64,000 nt of DNA from Cepaea nemoralis (Eukaryota > Mollusca > Gastropoda > Stylommatophora > Helicidae): positions 1-64,000 of the forward strand of contig JACEFZ010027037.1 of NCBI GenBank assembly GCA_014155875.1. Direction: 5' to 3'. Each line of letters opens with the position of its first letter. Within the stretch, counting starts at the first letter, position 1. The position numbers and the translations under genes were made by a program. The notes beneath the pieces were generated by a model. It saw only the letters and a program-made list of their open reading frames with translations, had not been told where the DNA came from and ran no database searches. Positions 1 to 13,153 of the stretch are shown here, in pieces.

Positions 1-725
1 TCAATTGGGATAATTATGGCGTTTCCCCAGTCTCGTGGTGTCTGTTGTTCTACCCAAACGTGGTTGAATAGTCTATGTAACCACGCTGTTCCAAGTTCTC
101 TTGCTGCTTTAATTAGTTCATTTGGTATTTCATCTTGTTCTGGTGATTTGTTCAATGGGGCTAATCTGACGGCTTCTATAATTTCTTCTTTCAGCATGTC
201 TGGTTCTAGTTCTTCGGTGGCATCTGTGTCGGTTTCTTGAATTCCTGTGACATCTGATGGGATGTTGAGAAGTTGTTCGAAGTACTGTTTCCATCTTATT
301 AGGATTTGCTTTTGCTTCACTTATTGGTTCTCCATTTTCGTTGTTAATTATTTCTGTTGGGTCAAAAAGTTCTCCTCTGGTTCTCATTGCACTTATCTTT
401 TTATATAAGTTTCTAGTTGCCTCCTTGTAGTTTTTATTTAGAGTTTCTCCATACTCCTCCCAGTCTTTTTGTTTTTCTCTCTTTACTATTCTATTCACTT
501 GCCTTCTCGCTATTCTATATTCTATGTAATCACATTCCTGTTTGCTCTTCGACCACTTTTTATATTTTTCCCTTTTTGTCTTTTACAGCTTTCTTTACTT
601 CTACGTTCCACCACCTTGTTATTTTCTTTATCCGTGTTTTGCGTTTTTTCGTGGTTCCACGTGTTATCTTTGCAGTATTTAAAATGCTTGATTTTAACAT
701 CTCCCATTCTTATTCCACTGGCAAG
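1..725 (-). pseudogene. Non-LTR retrotransposon fragment (linker and start of reverse transcriptase)
   Basis: Reading the minus strand from about 725 to 1 gives LINE-type protein in broken frames: a Lys-rich segment with TRWWNVEVKKAVKD, then NRIVKREKQKDWEEYGETLN and GEPISEAKAN, and near the left edge AARELGTAWLHRLFNHVW and TPRDWGNAIIIPI, typical of the region just upstream of and entering the RT domain. The frame breaks several times (for example near 300 and 560), so this is a dead copy. It continues beyond the left edge. The family is seen directly; the exact clade is not resolved. Confidence 0.75.
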
Positions 726-1179
726 ATAGGGCAAGATGGTGTTCCTTCTTTCCGCCCGTTAGGCGAAATGTGTATTTTCTATTTGTTTGTTGTGTTCCGG
801 CAGTGGAATGCCTCAACGGATTCAAGAGATCAACGTATTTCTGTTATCAGCCAGAAGGAAAGATTCTCTAGAGCAGGATATTCTTCAGTACACGGCGATT
901 TAGTGGACACTGGTACACAGAACTAACAATCAAACAATCATGACGTACGAGTTTGTACCATTGGTAAACAATGTGAACACAGGATGCGAGGCAGGCAAAA
1001 GATAAGTGCTGAAGACGGAGGCAGCCGACCAGGAGGCGCACCACAGAAATCAGGATGCCACGCAATTACGCCGTGAATTATGTCGACAACTACTACATGT
1101 TATGGTGCTCGCTCTGCTCTGGACCCCCAGGCAGGTGCAGTGCCGGGCATTATGCCTCGTAAGGGTCTAACCACAACTA
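726..1179. other. No recognisable gene
   Basis: Unique-looking sequence between two LINE remnants. It may be the 5' untranslated or ORF1-side part of the element that follows, but no domain can be read in it. Confidence 0.4.
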
Positions 1180-3972
1180 ATGGAGGTCCTTCTCAGATGT
1201 CCTGCGGAGCCAGAGGGCCTGACAATTAGAACGTCTGGCCGTACCAAACAAAGACTTGAAATAATGCACTGTAATGCAGAGGGTATCAACAAAAAAAGAA
1301 AAGAGCCAGAAAACATCTTGGCCAAAGAAAATGTAAGTGTATATTGCTTGCAAGAAACTCACCTGAACGAAAATATAGCCTTCAAAATCAGAGGCTACCA
1401 GTGTTACCGATCTGACCGAAAGGACAGGAGAAAGGGTGGGATACTGACTCTTGTCAAAAGCAACATCCCTGCTTCCCAAATTGAAGTTTACATGGAAGGG
1501 GCTGAGTATCAGGCACTTAAACTTAAGACAGACAATACAGACCTTCACCTGATCAATTACTACTGTCCAAATGACTGCCCACAGGCACTGGACACACTAC
1601 CATTAAAAGGAAAAATGATTGTGTGTGGCGACTTCAACAGTCCACTCGCAGAGCTGGGGCTATGATCACATGGACCAGAGAGGAGAGAGACTGGAAGACT
1701 GGCAGGATGAGAATAGATTCATCCTGATTAACAAGCCGTCTGACCCACATACCTTCTACTCGAGATCATGGCACACTGCAACTACACCTGACCTGGCGTT
1801 TCATTCACCAGACCTGGAGTGGAACATTACACGAATTGTTGGGAAACAACTTGGTGGCAGTAACCATCGGCCAGTCTTTCTAACTTAGAAAATGAGCTTG
1901 TAAGTGAAAGCAGCACCCTCTCGAGGTGGAACTACAAGAAAGCAGACTGGGCAATGATTACTTGGGTGAGCCCAGTACCAGAGCGCTGTGTGATGGCTCT
2001 GCAAGTATGGAAGCCTCCTTGGATGGCGGGGAATGCCCATGGTCTGCCCTGCCTTCCCTTGAGGGTTGACCAGGATGTCTTTGGCTGTTCTATATGGGCC
2101 AGCTAGGATGGGGGATAACACCACAACAGTGAGATTCAAATGTCCTAAGAAACCCCCGGGAAGGTTAACCCGGTCAACAAATGCCCGCAGAAGTCGGATG
2201 TGTCGGCCTAACGGCGCAAGAACGCAGCTCTGCTGTAAACAGGCACAACGCAGTCACATCCGGAAAAAAAATCCGGATGAACACAGAAGAAGACTTGGCA
2301 ATGTACAAGCATCGCACCAGCATACTGGTTAGAAACCTAAACACTGAGAAGGACATAAATAAAGTTGTTGAAGAGTTTGGGAAATGCATACTACAGGCAG
2401 TGCGAGAAACGTTACCAAGAGGAGCCCGTAAACAATATAAACCCTACTAAGGAGTAGTGAACTGGAACAGTTGCATAATGATGTGGACGTGTGTAGAAAG
2501 CAAGCAGAGGCCACACCCAGCCAAGAGCACCACAATAAATTTCAGCACGCAAAAGCCAAATTTCAAAGGGCCCAGCTGCAGGCTAGACGGAAAAGCTGGC
2601 AGGAGAAAACAGAGTCACTGAACTTTGAAAGAGACACAAGGAAGTTATGGAAGCTATTAAAACAGCTTAACGATGAGGGCACAGGGAGAAACTCAAAAAT
2701 TGCACTACATAAAAATGGAAACATCTTAACAAGAAGGCGAGCAGTTAACCATTTTGCGGACTCATTCGCACAAGATCGAAATTAGTCCAGAGAAACAACA
2801 AGACATTCGAAAGAAAGGCAACATACAGGACAGAAGGAAATTGTACACGAGGTTATGAAGGCACCTATCACAATCAGTGAACTGGAGTTAGGCATATCAA
2901 AACTTAAAATGAGAAAGTCACCAGGAGCTGATGGTATCTCCGATGAAACGATCAGGAACCTAGGAACAGAGGCCAAAGCAAAGCTGCTACAGATTTGTAA
3001 TAACATATGGACCTTAGGCAGTGTTCCACAAGTCTGGAGAGAAGCAACCATGATACCCCTCCTAAAATCTGGGAAAGACAGTTCCATTTCCTCCAGCTAC
3101 AGACCCTTTAGTCTCACCAGCTGTCTCTGCAAAACAATGGAACGCGTCATCAATCACAGACTACAGTGGTACATTGAAAGTGAAAACATCTTTGTGCCAC
3201 AACAGGCTGGCTTTAGGCAGTGCTACTCTACGGAAGATCAGACAACCTACCTCTCTCAAGAAGTTGAGGATGCATTCCAAGAGAAGAAGCTGGTGCTTGC
3301 GGCATGGATAGATTTGAAGAAAGCCTTTGACAAAGTCTGGAAAGAAGGTCTGATGAAGAAACTAAGAAACTGTAAAGTCAATGGAAGAATGTACAAATGG
3401 GTGAAAGCCTACTTGCACACCAGAAGAGCCCTAGTACAGATACATGGTCTCAAGAGCAAGAAAGTATTATTGCATCACGGTGTTCCCCAGTGCGGAGTCC
3501 TGTCCCCAACACTTTTTCTAATCTTCATCAATGATCTTGTTGCTAATCTACAGTATGGAATTAAAGCGGCAGTGTACTGCTGATGACCTGGTTTTGTGGA
3601 GCGCAAATGAACATGCATCACTGGCCACCATATTGCTACAGAGAGCTGTATATACATTTGTTGCATGGGCGAATAGATGGTGTGTCAGCATAAACACTGA
3701 CAAGTGCAGCACTACTCTATTTACCCTTTCTCCGAAACAAAAGGCAGGGATCATTCAGATAAATGGAACACCCCTAAGAGAAGATAAAGAACCAACATAC
3801 CTTGAAGTAACATTTGATGACAAGCTGACATGGAGAAAACACATTAAAAAAAGCAGTAGCAAAAGCCAGAAGGAAAATAGCCATCCTGAGAAAGCTAAGT
3901 GGAACCACATGGGGTTCCATTGGGAAAATACTTAGCAATGTTTATCAACAGAGCATACGACCACACGTGAAA
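1180..3972 (+). pseudogene. Jockey-like LINE: endonuclease plus reverse transcriptase, broken
   Basis: An apurinic-type endonuclease is readable from about 1258: IMHCNAEGINKK, CLQETHL, VCGDFNSPL, then in a shifted frame TPDLAFHSPDLEW and GGSNHRPVFLT (about 1790-1886). The reverse transcriptase follows: KMRKSPGADGISDETIRNLG (about 2908), SSSYRPFSLTSCLCKTMERV, AWIDLKKAFDKVW (about 3300), and HHGVPQCGVLSPTLFLIFIN (about 3470). The catalytic Asp-Asp segment near 3575 is in a shifted frame because of an extra base. A short C-terminal part (to about 3970) ends abruptly where the Helitron-like block begins. Frameshifts at about 1655, 2445, 2785 and 3577 and a SINE-like insertion show that it is inactive. 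Assignment to the jockey group rests on general appearance only. Confidence 0.8.
1957..2303 (+). mobile_element. SINE-like insertion inside the LINE endonuclease-RT linker
   Basis: The LINE protein reads through GCAGACTGGGCAATG, is lost for about 350 bases, and resumes after GACTTGGCAATG with YKHRTSILVRNLNTEKD. The near-identical 9-10 bases on both sides (CTGGGCAATG and CTTGGCAATG) look like a target-site duplication. The insert ends in ACAGAAGAAG. Its 3' half (about 2165-2296) is repeated at 53345-53481, so this is a dispersed family. No clear tRNA or 5S head was identified. Confidence 0.6.
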
Positions 3973-4130
3973 TACGTAGTCATATAACCTCTCCCGTTCC
4001 CGACTATCTGTTTGTCAGTCTATCTGTCTGTCTGTCTGTCCCGGCTTCAGCCAGTCCCTGGTGGGGAGCATCTCATTTAATTCATATACGTAGTCATATA
4101 AGCTCTCCCGTTCCCGACTGTCTGTCTATC

Positions 4131-5012
4131 TAAATATTGAGCACAACCCACTACTGGCAGCGCCGATCGCATTCTGGTATGAACCTAAGGCCTATCCACG
4201 TCAATATGGAAGCACTATACTCGAGTTTCGCCCTCATTTGAGCTCGTCAGTAGTGCATATCCCTGACCGGATCCGGAAACAGTCCCGGATCACGCGTGTG
4301 AAGCGGGTGTGTAACCACGCGGCACACACTGGACACACCAAATTATCACAACAGAACATCACAACACTACCCATCGTAGGCTATGCTCAAGATTGCCCAA
4401 TCGCCGCGACCGACGTCCGTCAACCGATGGGACCCGAACGATCAGGACTTCTCACTGGCAAGGAACACCAGGCCTCCTAAATCCAGTGAGCAATAATCAA
4501 TTGATTATGTGGTTGTTTCGGGATTTGAAATTTAAATATTGAGCACAACCCACTACTGGCAAGCGCCGATCGCATTCTGGTATGAACCTAAGGCCTATCC
4601 ACGTCAATATGGAAGCACTATACTCGAGTTTCGCCCTCATTTGAGCTCGTCAGTAGTGCATATCCCTGACCGGATCCGGAAACAGTTCCGGATCACGCGT
4701 GTGAAGCGGGTGTGTAACCACGCGGCACACACTGGACACACCAAATTATCACAACAGAACATCACAACGCTATCCATCGTAGGCTATACTCAAGATTGCC
4801 CAATCGCCGCGACCGACGTCCGTCAACCGATGGGACCCGAACGATCAGGACTTCTCACTGGCAAGGAACACCAGGCCTCCTAAATCCAGTGAGCAATAAT
4901 CAATTGATTATGTGGTTGTTTCGGGATTTGAAATTTAAATATTGAGCACAACCCACTACTGGCAGCGCCGATCGCATTCTGGTATGAACCTAAGGCCTAT
5001 CCACGTCAATAT
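4131..5012 (+). repeat. 402-bp tandem repeat, two full copies and one partial
   Basis: Units start with TAAATATTGAGCACAACCC at 4131, 4533 and 4936; the third stops after about 77 bases at CGTCAATATGGA and passes into a Helitron-like module. Each full unit contains a hairpin, GATCCGG-AAACAGTT-CCGGATC in copy 2 and one base different in copy 1. The two full units differ at only a few positions, so the duplication is recent. Confidence 0.85.
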
Positions 5013-5171
5013 GGACCCGGCTTCACCCAGTCCCTGGTGGGGAGCATATAATTTAATTCATATAAGTAGTCAAATAAGCTTCCGTTCCCGACTATCTGTC
5101 TGTTTGTCTATCTATCTGACCCGGCGTGGTTTCGCCCAGCTCCTGGCGCACAGTAACTTAAAAGAATGTCC

Positions 5172-5693
5172 TTCCACACACCATTCATTATTTTTAATGA
5201 AAACTGTTTTTAATCACCGACATGACAGTTGATAAGTTCTGTAAGCAGAGAAAGATGGGTTACAATGTTATGCATTATTTTTATGCAAACTTTAAAAATG
5301 CCTTAAAGATTATATCATTATTTATTATAACTCATATGCCTGAAAATAACTATAGACAAAGAGTTTAACAATAGTGCAAGTAAGTCCAACAATATGACTA
5401 TAAAGTATATAGAAATGTTATTAAAAGTTATGCCCCTTGAAATAACTTTTCTAGAGTGAAGTCCCCATGCTATATAGAACTTATATAATGAAAAATGAAA
5501 AAGTAAATGTTATTAAATAAGTAGAAGATTTTACACTATGAAACTATTATAGTCGGTTCCACAGGAATGAAAGGAAGACGTGTAGAAAATTTCATCTCAA
5601 TCGGATGTACCGTTATCGAACCCATCCAATACAAGCAAACAAAGTCACACACACTCTGTTTTATAGATATAGATGACAGGAGGAGGGCGAAGC
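5172..5693. other. AT-rich interior, no gene
   Basis: AT-rich sequence between the left and right inverted modules. If the two outer modules belong to one element, this is its core. No coding or structured feature seen. Confidence 0.4.
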
Positions 5694-6024
5694 CGGGTCA
5701 GATAGATAGACAGACAGACAGACAGATAGTCTGGAACGAGAGCTTATATGACTACTTATATGAATTAAATGAGATGCTCCCCACCAGGGACTGGGTGAAG
5801 CCGGGCCGGATCAGACAGACAGACAGACAGACAGATAGTCGGGAACGGGAGAGCTTATATGACTACTTATATGAATTAAATGAGATGGTCCCAACCAGGG
5901 ACTGGGTGAAGCCGGGCCGGGTCAGCCAGACAGACAGACAAACAAGCAGACAGACAGACTGATAGATAGATAGATCCCCCCCAGGGCCTGGCGAAGCCGG
6001 GCCGGGTCAGCTAGTAATTTATAT

Positions 6025-6590
6025 AAAGCATTAAATGATAGTTCCTCACCACTGAGAATTATGTCATATTGCAAAACTAGATGGTTATCAATTTAACCAG
6101 CTGCTGGAGTAATTGTGAACCAATGGTTGGAGTTGAAGACACACTTCGAAATAACAAGACAAAGTGAAAAGTGCTACACAGCTGAAATACTATATGGAAT
6201 GTACAGTGATGAAAAAAATTGGCATTCTTTCTCTTTTTTACAACCATTTTAAGTGAAGTGCAAAAAGTTAATAAACTGTTTGAATCTCAAATTTGCTATT
6301 TCACTCAATTGTTAAAAGACTTATATTGCCAACTTCTAAAGCTGACTTATTCACTTGCACTATAGAGAGCTATTTGGCTCCTAGGCCATAACTGGGATAC
6401 AAAATCGAATCAAAAATTTATGGTTTAAAAACAAAAGGACTGTTAACAGAAAATGAAGAGAACAATTTAAGAAAGCGCAGTCAAGATTTTCTTCTCTCAT
6501 TAGTCAAGTAATTGAAGCAGAGACTTCCTGAAAATTTAGATGTTTCGAAAAATATTTCACTATTTTCTTTAACAAAATACTTCAGCCAGT
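6025..6590 (+). pseudogene. hAT transposase pseudogene, upstream half
   Basis: Broken frames read RIMSYCKTRWLSI, NQWLELKTHF, EKCYTAEILYGMYSDEKNW, FLQPF (about 6055-6250) and later RLPENLDVSKNISLFSLTKY (about 6518-6582). These match the middle of hAT transposases of the group also domesticated in ZMYM/KIAA1586-type vertebrate genes. Several stops interrupt it. The protein stops at 6590 where an LTR retrotransposon is inserted and resumes at 13154. Confidence 0.75.
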
Positions 6591-6595
6591 AAAGG

Positions 6596-8120
<1,525 letters not shown>

Positions 8121-8633
8121 TAATTGGTGGAGCGAGCGGGGTACAACATAATACCCATATGACCTGGAGGCATAACAGGGCATATACATAGAGGGGTACC
8201 TGCATATTGGCACAGGCATAGCGGAGTACCTGCATGTTGGGACATACTGATTGGAATAAATATAAGTATACATTGATGACTTTTAATGGAAGGACGTCCA
8301 TTGGATATATGGTGCCATTACATTTATGGTAGAAACATTTCATTAATGCTGGTGACTTTACAGTGAGAAAGTTCCAGACAGGGTGAATGTGGATAGGTGG
8401 CAAGACACATTACATACCTAGTCACACGGTCACACGTCTACATAAGTCTTTATCCTATATCTCCTCTTGTGGATGAGAGAGTTGTTGTGATGTACTGTGT
8501 GGTGTTGTAGATTAATAATATTGGATAGACATAGATAAATGATATAGGTTCTAGGTAGATTATCTGTTTATAGTAAGTACTTCTTACTGCTTTAAGGTGT
8601 CTTTACTCAGCCGGCTGACTCACATTCTTAACT

Positions 8634-9159
8634 ATGGCAACTCCTAAAGTAACTACAGCAGAACTAAGGGCCAACGGGGAGGCAATTGGTTTAGCTGGTT
8701 CGGAACTAACTGATTACATACAGGAAAGGGAGGCGAGAATTTCGTCAAGAAGAAAGGGAAGATCGAAAGGAGGCCAAGAGACTAGAATTGGAAATGGAAG
8801 AGGCTGAAAAGATAAGACAACATGAATACCGCATGAAAGAGCTAGAACTCAAGACACAAACTAAGGGAGAAATAGATGGAGTGGAAGGAAGTTCTTCTTC
8901 ACCTGGTGCAACCCACATGATTGGACATGGTACCATGCCATGAAGTTTCCCTTAGCTGTCTACGATCAGTCTAAGGAACGCTTTGATCAGTACGCATCTC
9001 GCTTTGAAGCAATGTCAGTCGCTATGGGGCTGGATAGGAGCAGATGGGCTGCTTAAATTATCCCAGGGATTAATAGGTTCGGGATTCGAGGTGTACACAC
9101 GCTTACCACCAGGACAGGAAATAATTACGAGGAATTAAAAGCCGCTTTGATGAAGCATT
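8634..9159 (+). pseudogene. gag N-terminal region, frameshifted
   Basis: Starts at ATG 8634 with MATPKVTTAELRANGEAIGL and SELTDYIQEREA. A Glu/Arg-rich helical stretch (about 8730-8900) is in a shifted frame, followed by AVYDQSKERFDQYASRFEAM (about 8957) and NYEELKAALMKHFDI (about 9123). This is the capsid-like N-terminus typical of gypsy gag. At least three frameshifts separate it from the open frame that follows. Confidence 0.7.
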
Positions 9160-10965
9160 TTGACATCACAAGCACAAACGTATCGGAAGAAGTTTAGATC
9201 GTCTAGACGAGAGCCGGGAGAGCTATTCGCCGCCTACAGTCTGAGGCTGAAATCCTATCTCCAGAAATGGATGGACTTGGCAGAATTCAAGAGGGATTAT
9301 GAGAGTCTCGAAGAGATGATGGTGGTCGACCAGATGCGAAAGCAAATGTCGAAACATCTCAGAACCTTCTTGGGAGAACAAGGGGCGGAACGGATTGATG
9401 TTGTGAATAAGCTGGCGGAACGATTCGTAGAGGTACATGGGGAGGCTGCGGAACTCAGTATTCAAACCAAAGGTCAGGAGAAACAAGAGAAAAAGAAACC
9501 AAAAAACTGGGAAGGAGAAAAAGTGGAACCTTATATAAAGCACACAGAGGAGAGTTCAGAGAAGGTGAAGGAAGGAAACCAGAACACCTCGAATTCTCCA
9601 GCGAAACGAAAGTGGTCCGAGAAGTGGTGTTCATTCTGCAAAGTGCCATCTCATAACACGAAGGACTGCAGATCGAAACCTAAAAGTTCTTACTTCGCAG
9701 CATGCAAAGTGATTCCTACGACGGTGATCACAGACAAGGCTGAGGTCGGCGAAGGAGAAAGGAACAAAAAGGACACACGGAAACCTAGGAAGGGAACATG
9801 GTGCACTCACTGCCAGTCGACAACACATTATACTGTGGACTGCAGATGCAAGGCAGAAGACGCCAATTGCATAACCAACCTCGAGGAATCACAAGAGGAA
9901 GGCAAGGAAACGGTCAAGGAGATGAAAGACACTCAGGACCAAGAGAGACCACCTGTGGTCGAACTGATTGAAGTCAATGGCCAGCAGGTTGTTTGTCTCT
10001 ACGATACAGGTTTGGATGGGGAAGCTCTGATAGACGCCAGCTTGGTACGCCCAGACCAACTTACAGGGGAGACCATAGAAATACAGCCGGCAATGAGGAG
10101 TGCTGTTACCATGACGCTGCCAATCGTCAAGGTGGAGATTAAATCCAGGTACGTCACGGGCATTATTCCTGCGGCTGTATTAGCTGACTCCTTATTCCCA
10201 ATGATCATTGGCACGAAATATGTCTTTTTGGGGACGCCCAAACAGCCAGCCCACAAGGGAACAGTAGTCAGTGGATCTCAAGGGAAGGAAAAAGAAGCAG
10301 AGACACTATGCGACAACTCAGGGATAGGAGAATTGCATACTGCCCAGAGGAAGGATACTACGTTGCGTCCTTGCTACAGGAAGCTGCAAAGAAGTGCTGA
10401 GCCACCAGAACGGGGACAGTACTTTCTGAAGAATCGACTACTCTATCGGAGAGCTGGGAGGGGAGACAATCTGCACGAGCAGTGGGTGGTTCCAGAGACC
10501 CACCGTCCTCACATTCTTCAGAGTGGACACGTCATAGGAGAGAATCGACATATGGGTGTCAGAGAGACCTTGCAGCAAATTTCCGGCCATTACTGCTGGC
10601 CACGAATGACCGGTGATGTACGCCGGTGGGTGAAATCTTGTTCGGAGTGCCAGAACGCACCACCCAACAAGCGGACTAAGAGTAACATAGCTCTTAAAGT
10701 GGAAGACAAAGTGGAAGTGTGGAGTCCAGCAGAGACCAATATACTTCAAGTAGGATGGAAAGGACCTTATCCTGTGGAAAAGGTGGTGTCCAAGAACATC
10801 TACAAAATCCGGATCGGGGAAGAGCAGAAAAATCTCCTAGACATCTCATTAGGAAATATGAGGAGAGATCCGAGAGGTAAAAGCTTCGCACTTTATGGTG
10901 ATGGCAGCCATTGGGACAAAGGTTACCAGTCCAGACGCAGACCAGAGATCGCCAGTACAACATAG
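9160..10965 (+). CDS. Retrotransposon open frame: gag, protease and integrase ends (601 codons)
   Basis: A long undisrupted open frame. Its first codon is only the point where the frame opens (TTG after two stops); the true gag start lies upstream in another frame. Residues 1-100 resemble gag capsid (KSYLQKWMDLAEF). Two zinc knuckles of form CX2CX4HX4C lie at 157-170 and 215-228. A retroviral-type aspartic protease motif, YDTGLDG, has its Asp at 282. An integrase zinc-binding region lies at about 440-500 (SGHVIGENRHMGV, CSECQ). The frame then jumps to an integrase C-terminal GPY/F-like module, GWKGPYPV, near 532. The DDE core between them is absent, so no integrase activity is expected. Confidence 0.8.
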   Translation: MTSQAQTYRKKFRSSRREPGELFAAYSLRLKSYLQKWMDLAEFKRDYESLEEMMVVDQMRKQMSKHLRTFLGEQGAERIDVVNKLAERFVEVHGEAAELSIQTKGQEKQEKKKPKNWEGEKVEPYIKHTEESSEKVKEGNQNTSNSPAKRKWSEKWCSFCKVPSHNTKDCRSKPKSSYFAACKVIPTTVITDKAEVGEGERNKKDTRKPRKGTWCTHCQSTTHYTVDCRCKAEDANCITNLEESQEEGKETVKEMKDTQDQERPPVVELIEVNGQQVVCLYDTGLDGEALIDASLVRPDQLTGETIEIQPAMRSAVTMTLPIVKVEIKSRYVTGIIPAAVLADSLFPMIIGTKYVFLGTPKQPAHKGTVVSGSQGKEKEAETLCDNSGIGELHTAQRKDTTLRPCYRKLQRSAEPPERGQYFLKNRLLYRRAGRGDNLHEQWVVPETHRPHILQSGHVIGENRHMGVRETLQQISGHYCWPRMTGDVRRWVKSCSECQNAPPNKRTKSNIALKVEDKVEVWSPAETNILQVGWKGPYPVEKVVSKNIYKIRIGEEQKNLLDISLGNMRRDPRGKSFALYGDGSHWDKGYQSRRRPEIASTT

Positions 10966-11479
10966 GAGGGCCTATGGGACAGTACGTGATAGGTCAGATT
11001 TACCCAACGAAAGGAGGAGGGAAATCATACGTCAGGGAAAGGACAAGAGTGAAACCTTCAATAGTAACCAAGTTCAGAAGGGGTGGTTAACGGCGGGAAA
11101 GGCGAGAAAATACCCAGGACTCCAACCGAAGATTGGCTGACCAGATACAATATCGCCCCAAGATGGTCCTGGAAGCAAAAGTCCAGGAGATTTGGGAAAG
11201 ACGACTCGGTCCAACGAGGACGAGGGGGAACATCCCCAGAGGCAAAGCCGGGGGAAACCAAGAGGACATGGAAGCAGTGTTACAATCAAGATGGGACGAT
11301 CCGTCTGTATTGTGAGCCATCGCTTACGCCAGTGGAAAGGAGGTCGACTGAACGTACAGGAGCGAGGAGCCAACACTAGTTTCAGTCATGAGTAGTATGG
11401 TAGGGTGCATATGAGGTCGCCTACTGGATGAGGTGTTGATCCATGTGAGGATCCAATCATATCATCAACACGTGATGTT
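10966..11479 (+). pseudogene. Degenerate internal region of the Gmr1-like element
   Basis: Continues the internal domain after the integrase end. Reverse transcriptase would be expected here in Gmr1-type order, but no RT motif is readable. The stretch is purine-rich with short open frames in every phase. Probably the scar of the internal deletion. Confidence 0.4.
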
Positions 11480-11632
11480 AATAGCTACTTCGCAGAAGCT
11501 CAACGCACGGTGGATGTGATGGTCGTTGTTGAGGCAACAGGACAACTTCACAGTGGAAGATCTCTGGTAAGGAGAATGTAGGAGCAGATTTCTTATCTAG
11601 ACATCCAACTCCAGAGGAAGAGGAATAAGTTG
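11480..11632 (+). pseudogene. RNase H C-terminal remnant
   Basis: Broken frames read AQKLNARWM at about 11498 and GADFLSRHPTPEEEE near 11582-11627. The ADFLSR-type ending is the standard end of gypsy RNase H just after the last catalytic Asp region. Its place downstream of the integrase remnant is the evidence for Gmr1-like gene order. Confidence 0.65.
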
Positions 11633-11688
11633 GAGGATCATAGGAATCAAAACTACAATGATGAAGAGTCGACGCGGTCAACTCTCTT

Positions 11689-11701
11689 AAGAGGGGGCCT
11701 A
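11689..11701 (+). other. Polypurine tract of the Gmr1-like element
   Basis: AAGAGGGGGCCTA directly precedes the 3' LTR start TGTCACGG, the expected place of the plus-strand primer. Confidence 0.7.
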
Positions 11702-13148
11702 TGTCACGGAAAAACTGCAGTTTAGTGATTCCTTGATAACTTACATATCAAAATGCAATGGAGGAGGGTTAACCATTGTGTACTTCATTCTGAGAGGAGG
11801 AATAAAATTAACGATCATTGACCTACGAATATAAAAATAGGATACAGGTGTTCGCAGAGTTCATTGCTTGACGATCGGAGCATACGGACACGGAGAACCG
11901 GGGAAATCGCGTGGAGGAAAATTGAACGGAGAATGCTTTGAAGTATCAGAGTACGGGGAACTCGGAGGAACAGCGTGACAACGGAGAGAAACTAATAACT
12001 AACCACTACGTGATTTCACCGCTTTTGATGGGCAGGATACGTCAAGAGATGAGGGTTGAGGATGGTAGATCAAACAATCAACGGAGGATTGGACACTCGT
12101 TATAAATAGCAGAACATGGGGTTTCTGTTTAGTGTGCTACCAAACTGGACGGAAAAGATGGATTTATGTGTCCCGTAATGAAAAGAAATATCCTCCCTTA
12201 CAATGGGATAGAGTGCTTATGTGCGGATAAATTTCGATTCGGGGACTTACATTAATTATATATATATATATAAGGTTCAACCTCCCATCCGGATATATCA
12301 GAGAAGATAGACACATACTTCTTGTGTGCAGGAAAAGCTGTATTGATAAACTCACGGCATTTCATTTGTGAGGAGATCAAATACCTCAATAAACCAAGGA
12401 ACAACCTATACAAGGTCTATACGAAATAAACATACCTTTAAAGGAACGTTGAAGAATAAGCAAAGAATAATTAGATAACCACAGTAATAATGGAAAAAGA
12501 AATATAAGTTTGCAGAACGCAAAGTAAAATAAAACTACATACGTCTTTAACGCATAATTAAGAAACAATAGACAAGTCAAAACAGTGCTACTCATAGAGA
12601 CAATATGCTGAACTGTGGTGATGTGGTTTTTTTCGGTGTTGGATAAGTACTTTCATGAAACAGACTCGGGCGAATTCATAAACTTACTGGAATATTAATA
12701 CTGTACGGTGATCCAGTGGTGAACAGTTTTGTTTCGATCAATAACGGATTTACCTTCACTCAAGCATACGGAACATCCAGGGTGAGACCTTTCCTGTTGT
12801 ATGTGCTGTCCAGTGGTTTGGAAAAAAAGATTGGGCGAGATGTGACACCGCTGCTAGACATTCTGAGTTCATTCTTACACCAACAATAGAATACACTATC
12901 AATTACGCTTACACAGTCCATACATACACCAGACATAGTTTTTATTAATAAATATTTTATTAATCGTTGAAAGGAACTGTTGTCGGAGTATGTGTTGAGG
13001 GAATAATAGAGAGAGAGAAAGGAATAGATATATGGAAGGGAAGACAGAAGGGAGGAATGTAGACAGAAGTCATTCAATAATTCCAAAAGAAAATAATCTT
13101 GAAGATGTGCTTGTTGATTCCACTTTCCTCCCGGGAAAATAAGTGACA
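11702..13148 (+). repeat. 3' LTR of the Gmr1-like element
   Basis: 1,447 bp and very similar throughout to 6596-8120. Starts TGTCACGGAAAAACTGCAG, ends AAGTGACA, then the target duplication AAAGG. The short remaining divergence between the LTRs suggests a fairly recent insertion. Confidence 0.9.
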
Positions 13149-13153
13149 AAAGG

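Larger units (their letters stand above)
3973..6014 (+). mobile_element. Composite Helitron/HINE-like block with GTCT microsatellites
   Basis: Left modules (3973-4130 and 5013-5108) contain TCCCGTTCCCGAC, GTCT-type tetranucleotide runs and CCCGGCTTCACCCAGTCCC. Right modules (5694-6014) are the same sequences inverted. The right end has the hairpin GGCCTGGC-GAA-GCCGGGCC (5985-6003), then GGGTCAG, CTAG (6011-6014) and a T, which is the 3' signature of Helitrons. GTCY microsatellites are characteristic of HINE/DINE-type non-autonomous Helitrons and of molluscan pearl elements (family knowledge). No Rep/helicase coding is present. Confidence 0.55.

Noticed and set aside
417..926. 169-codon open frame rich in Phe and Ser on the + strand
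   Set aside because: It lies antisense to LINE coding sequence for much of its length and has no domain or homopolymer-free structure of its own.
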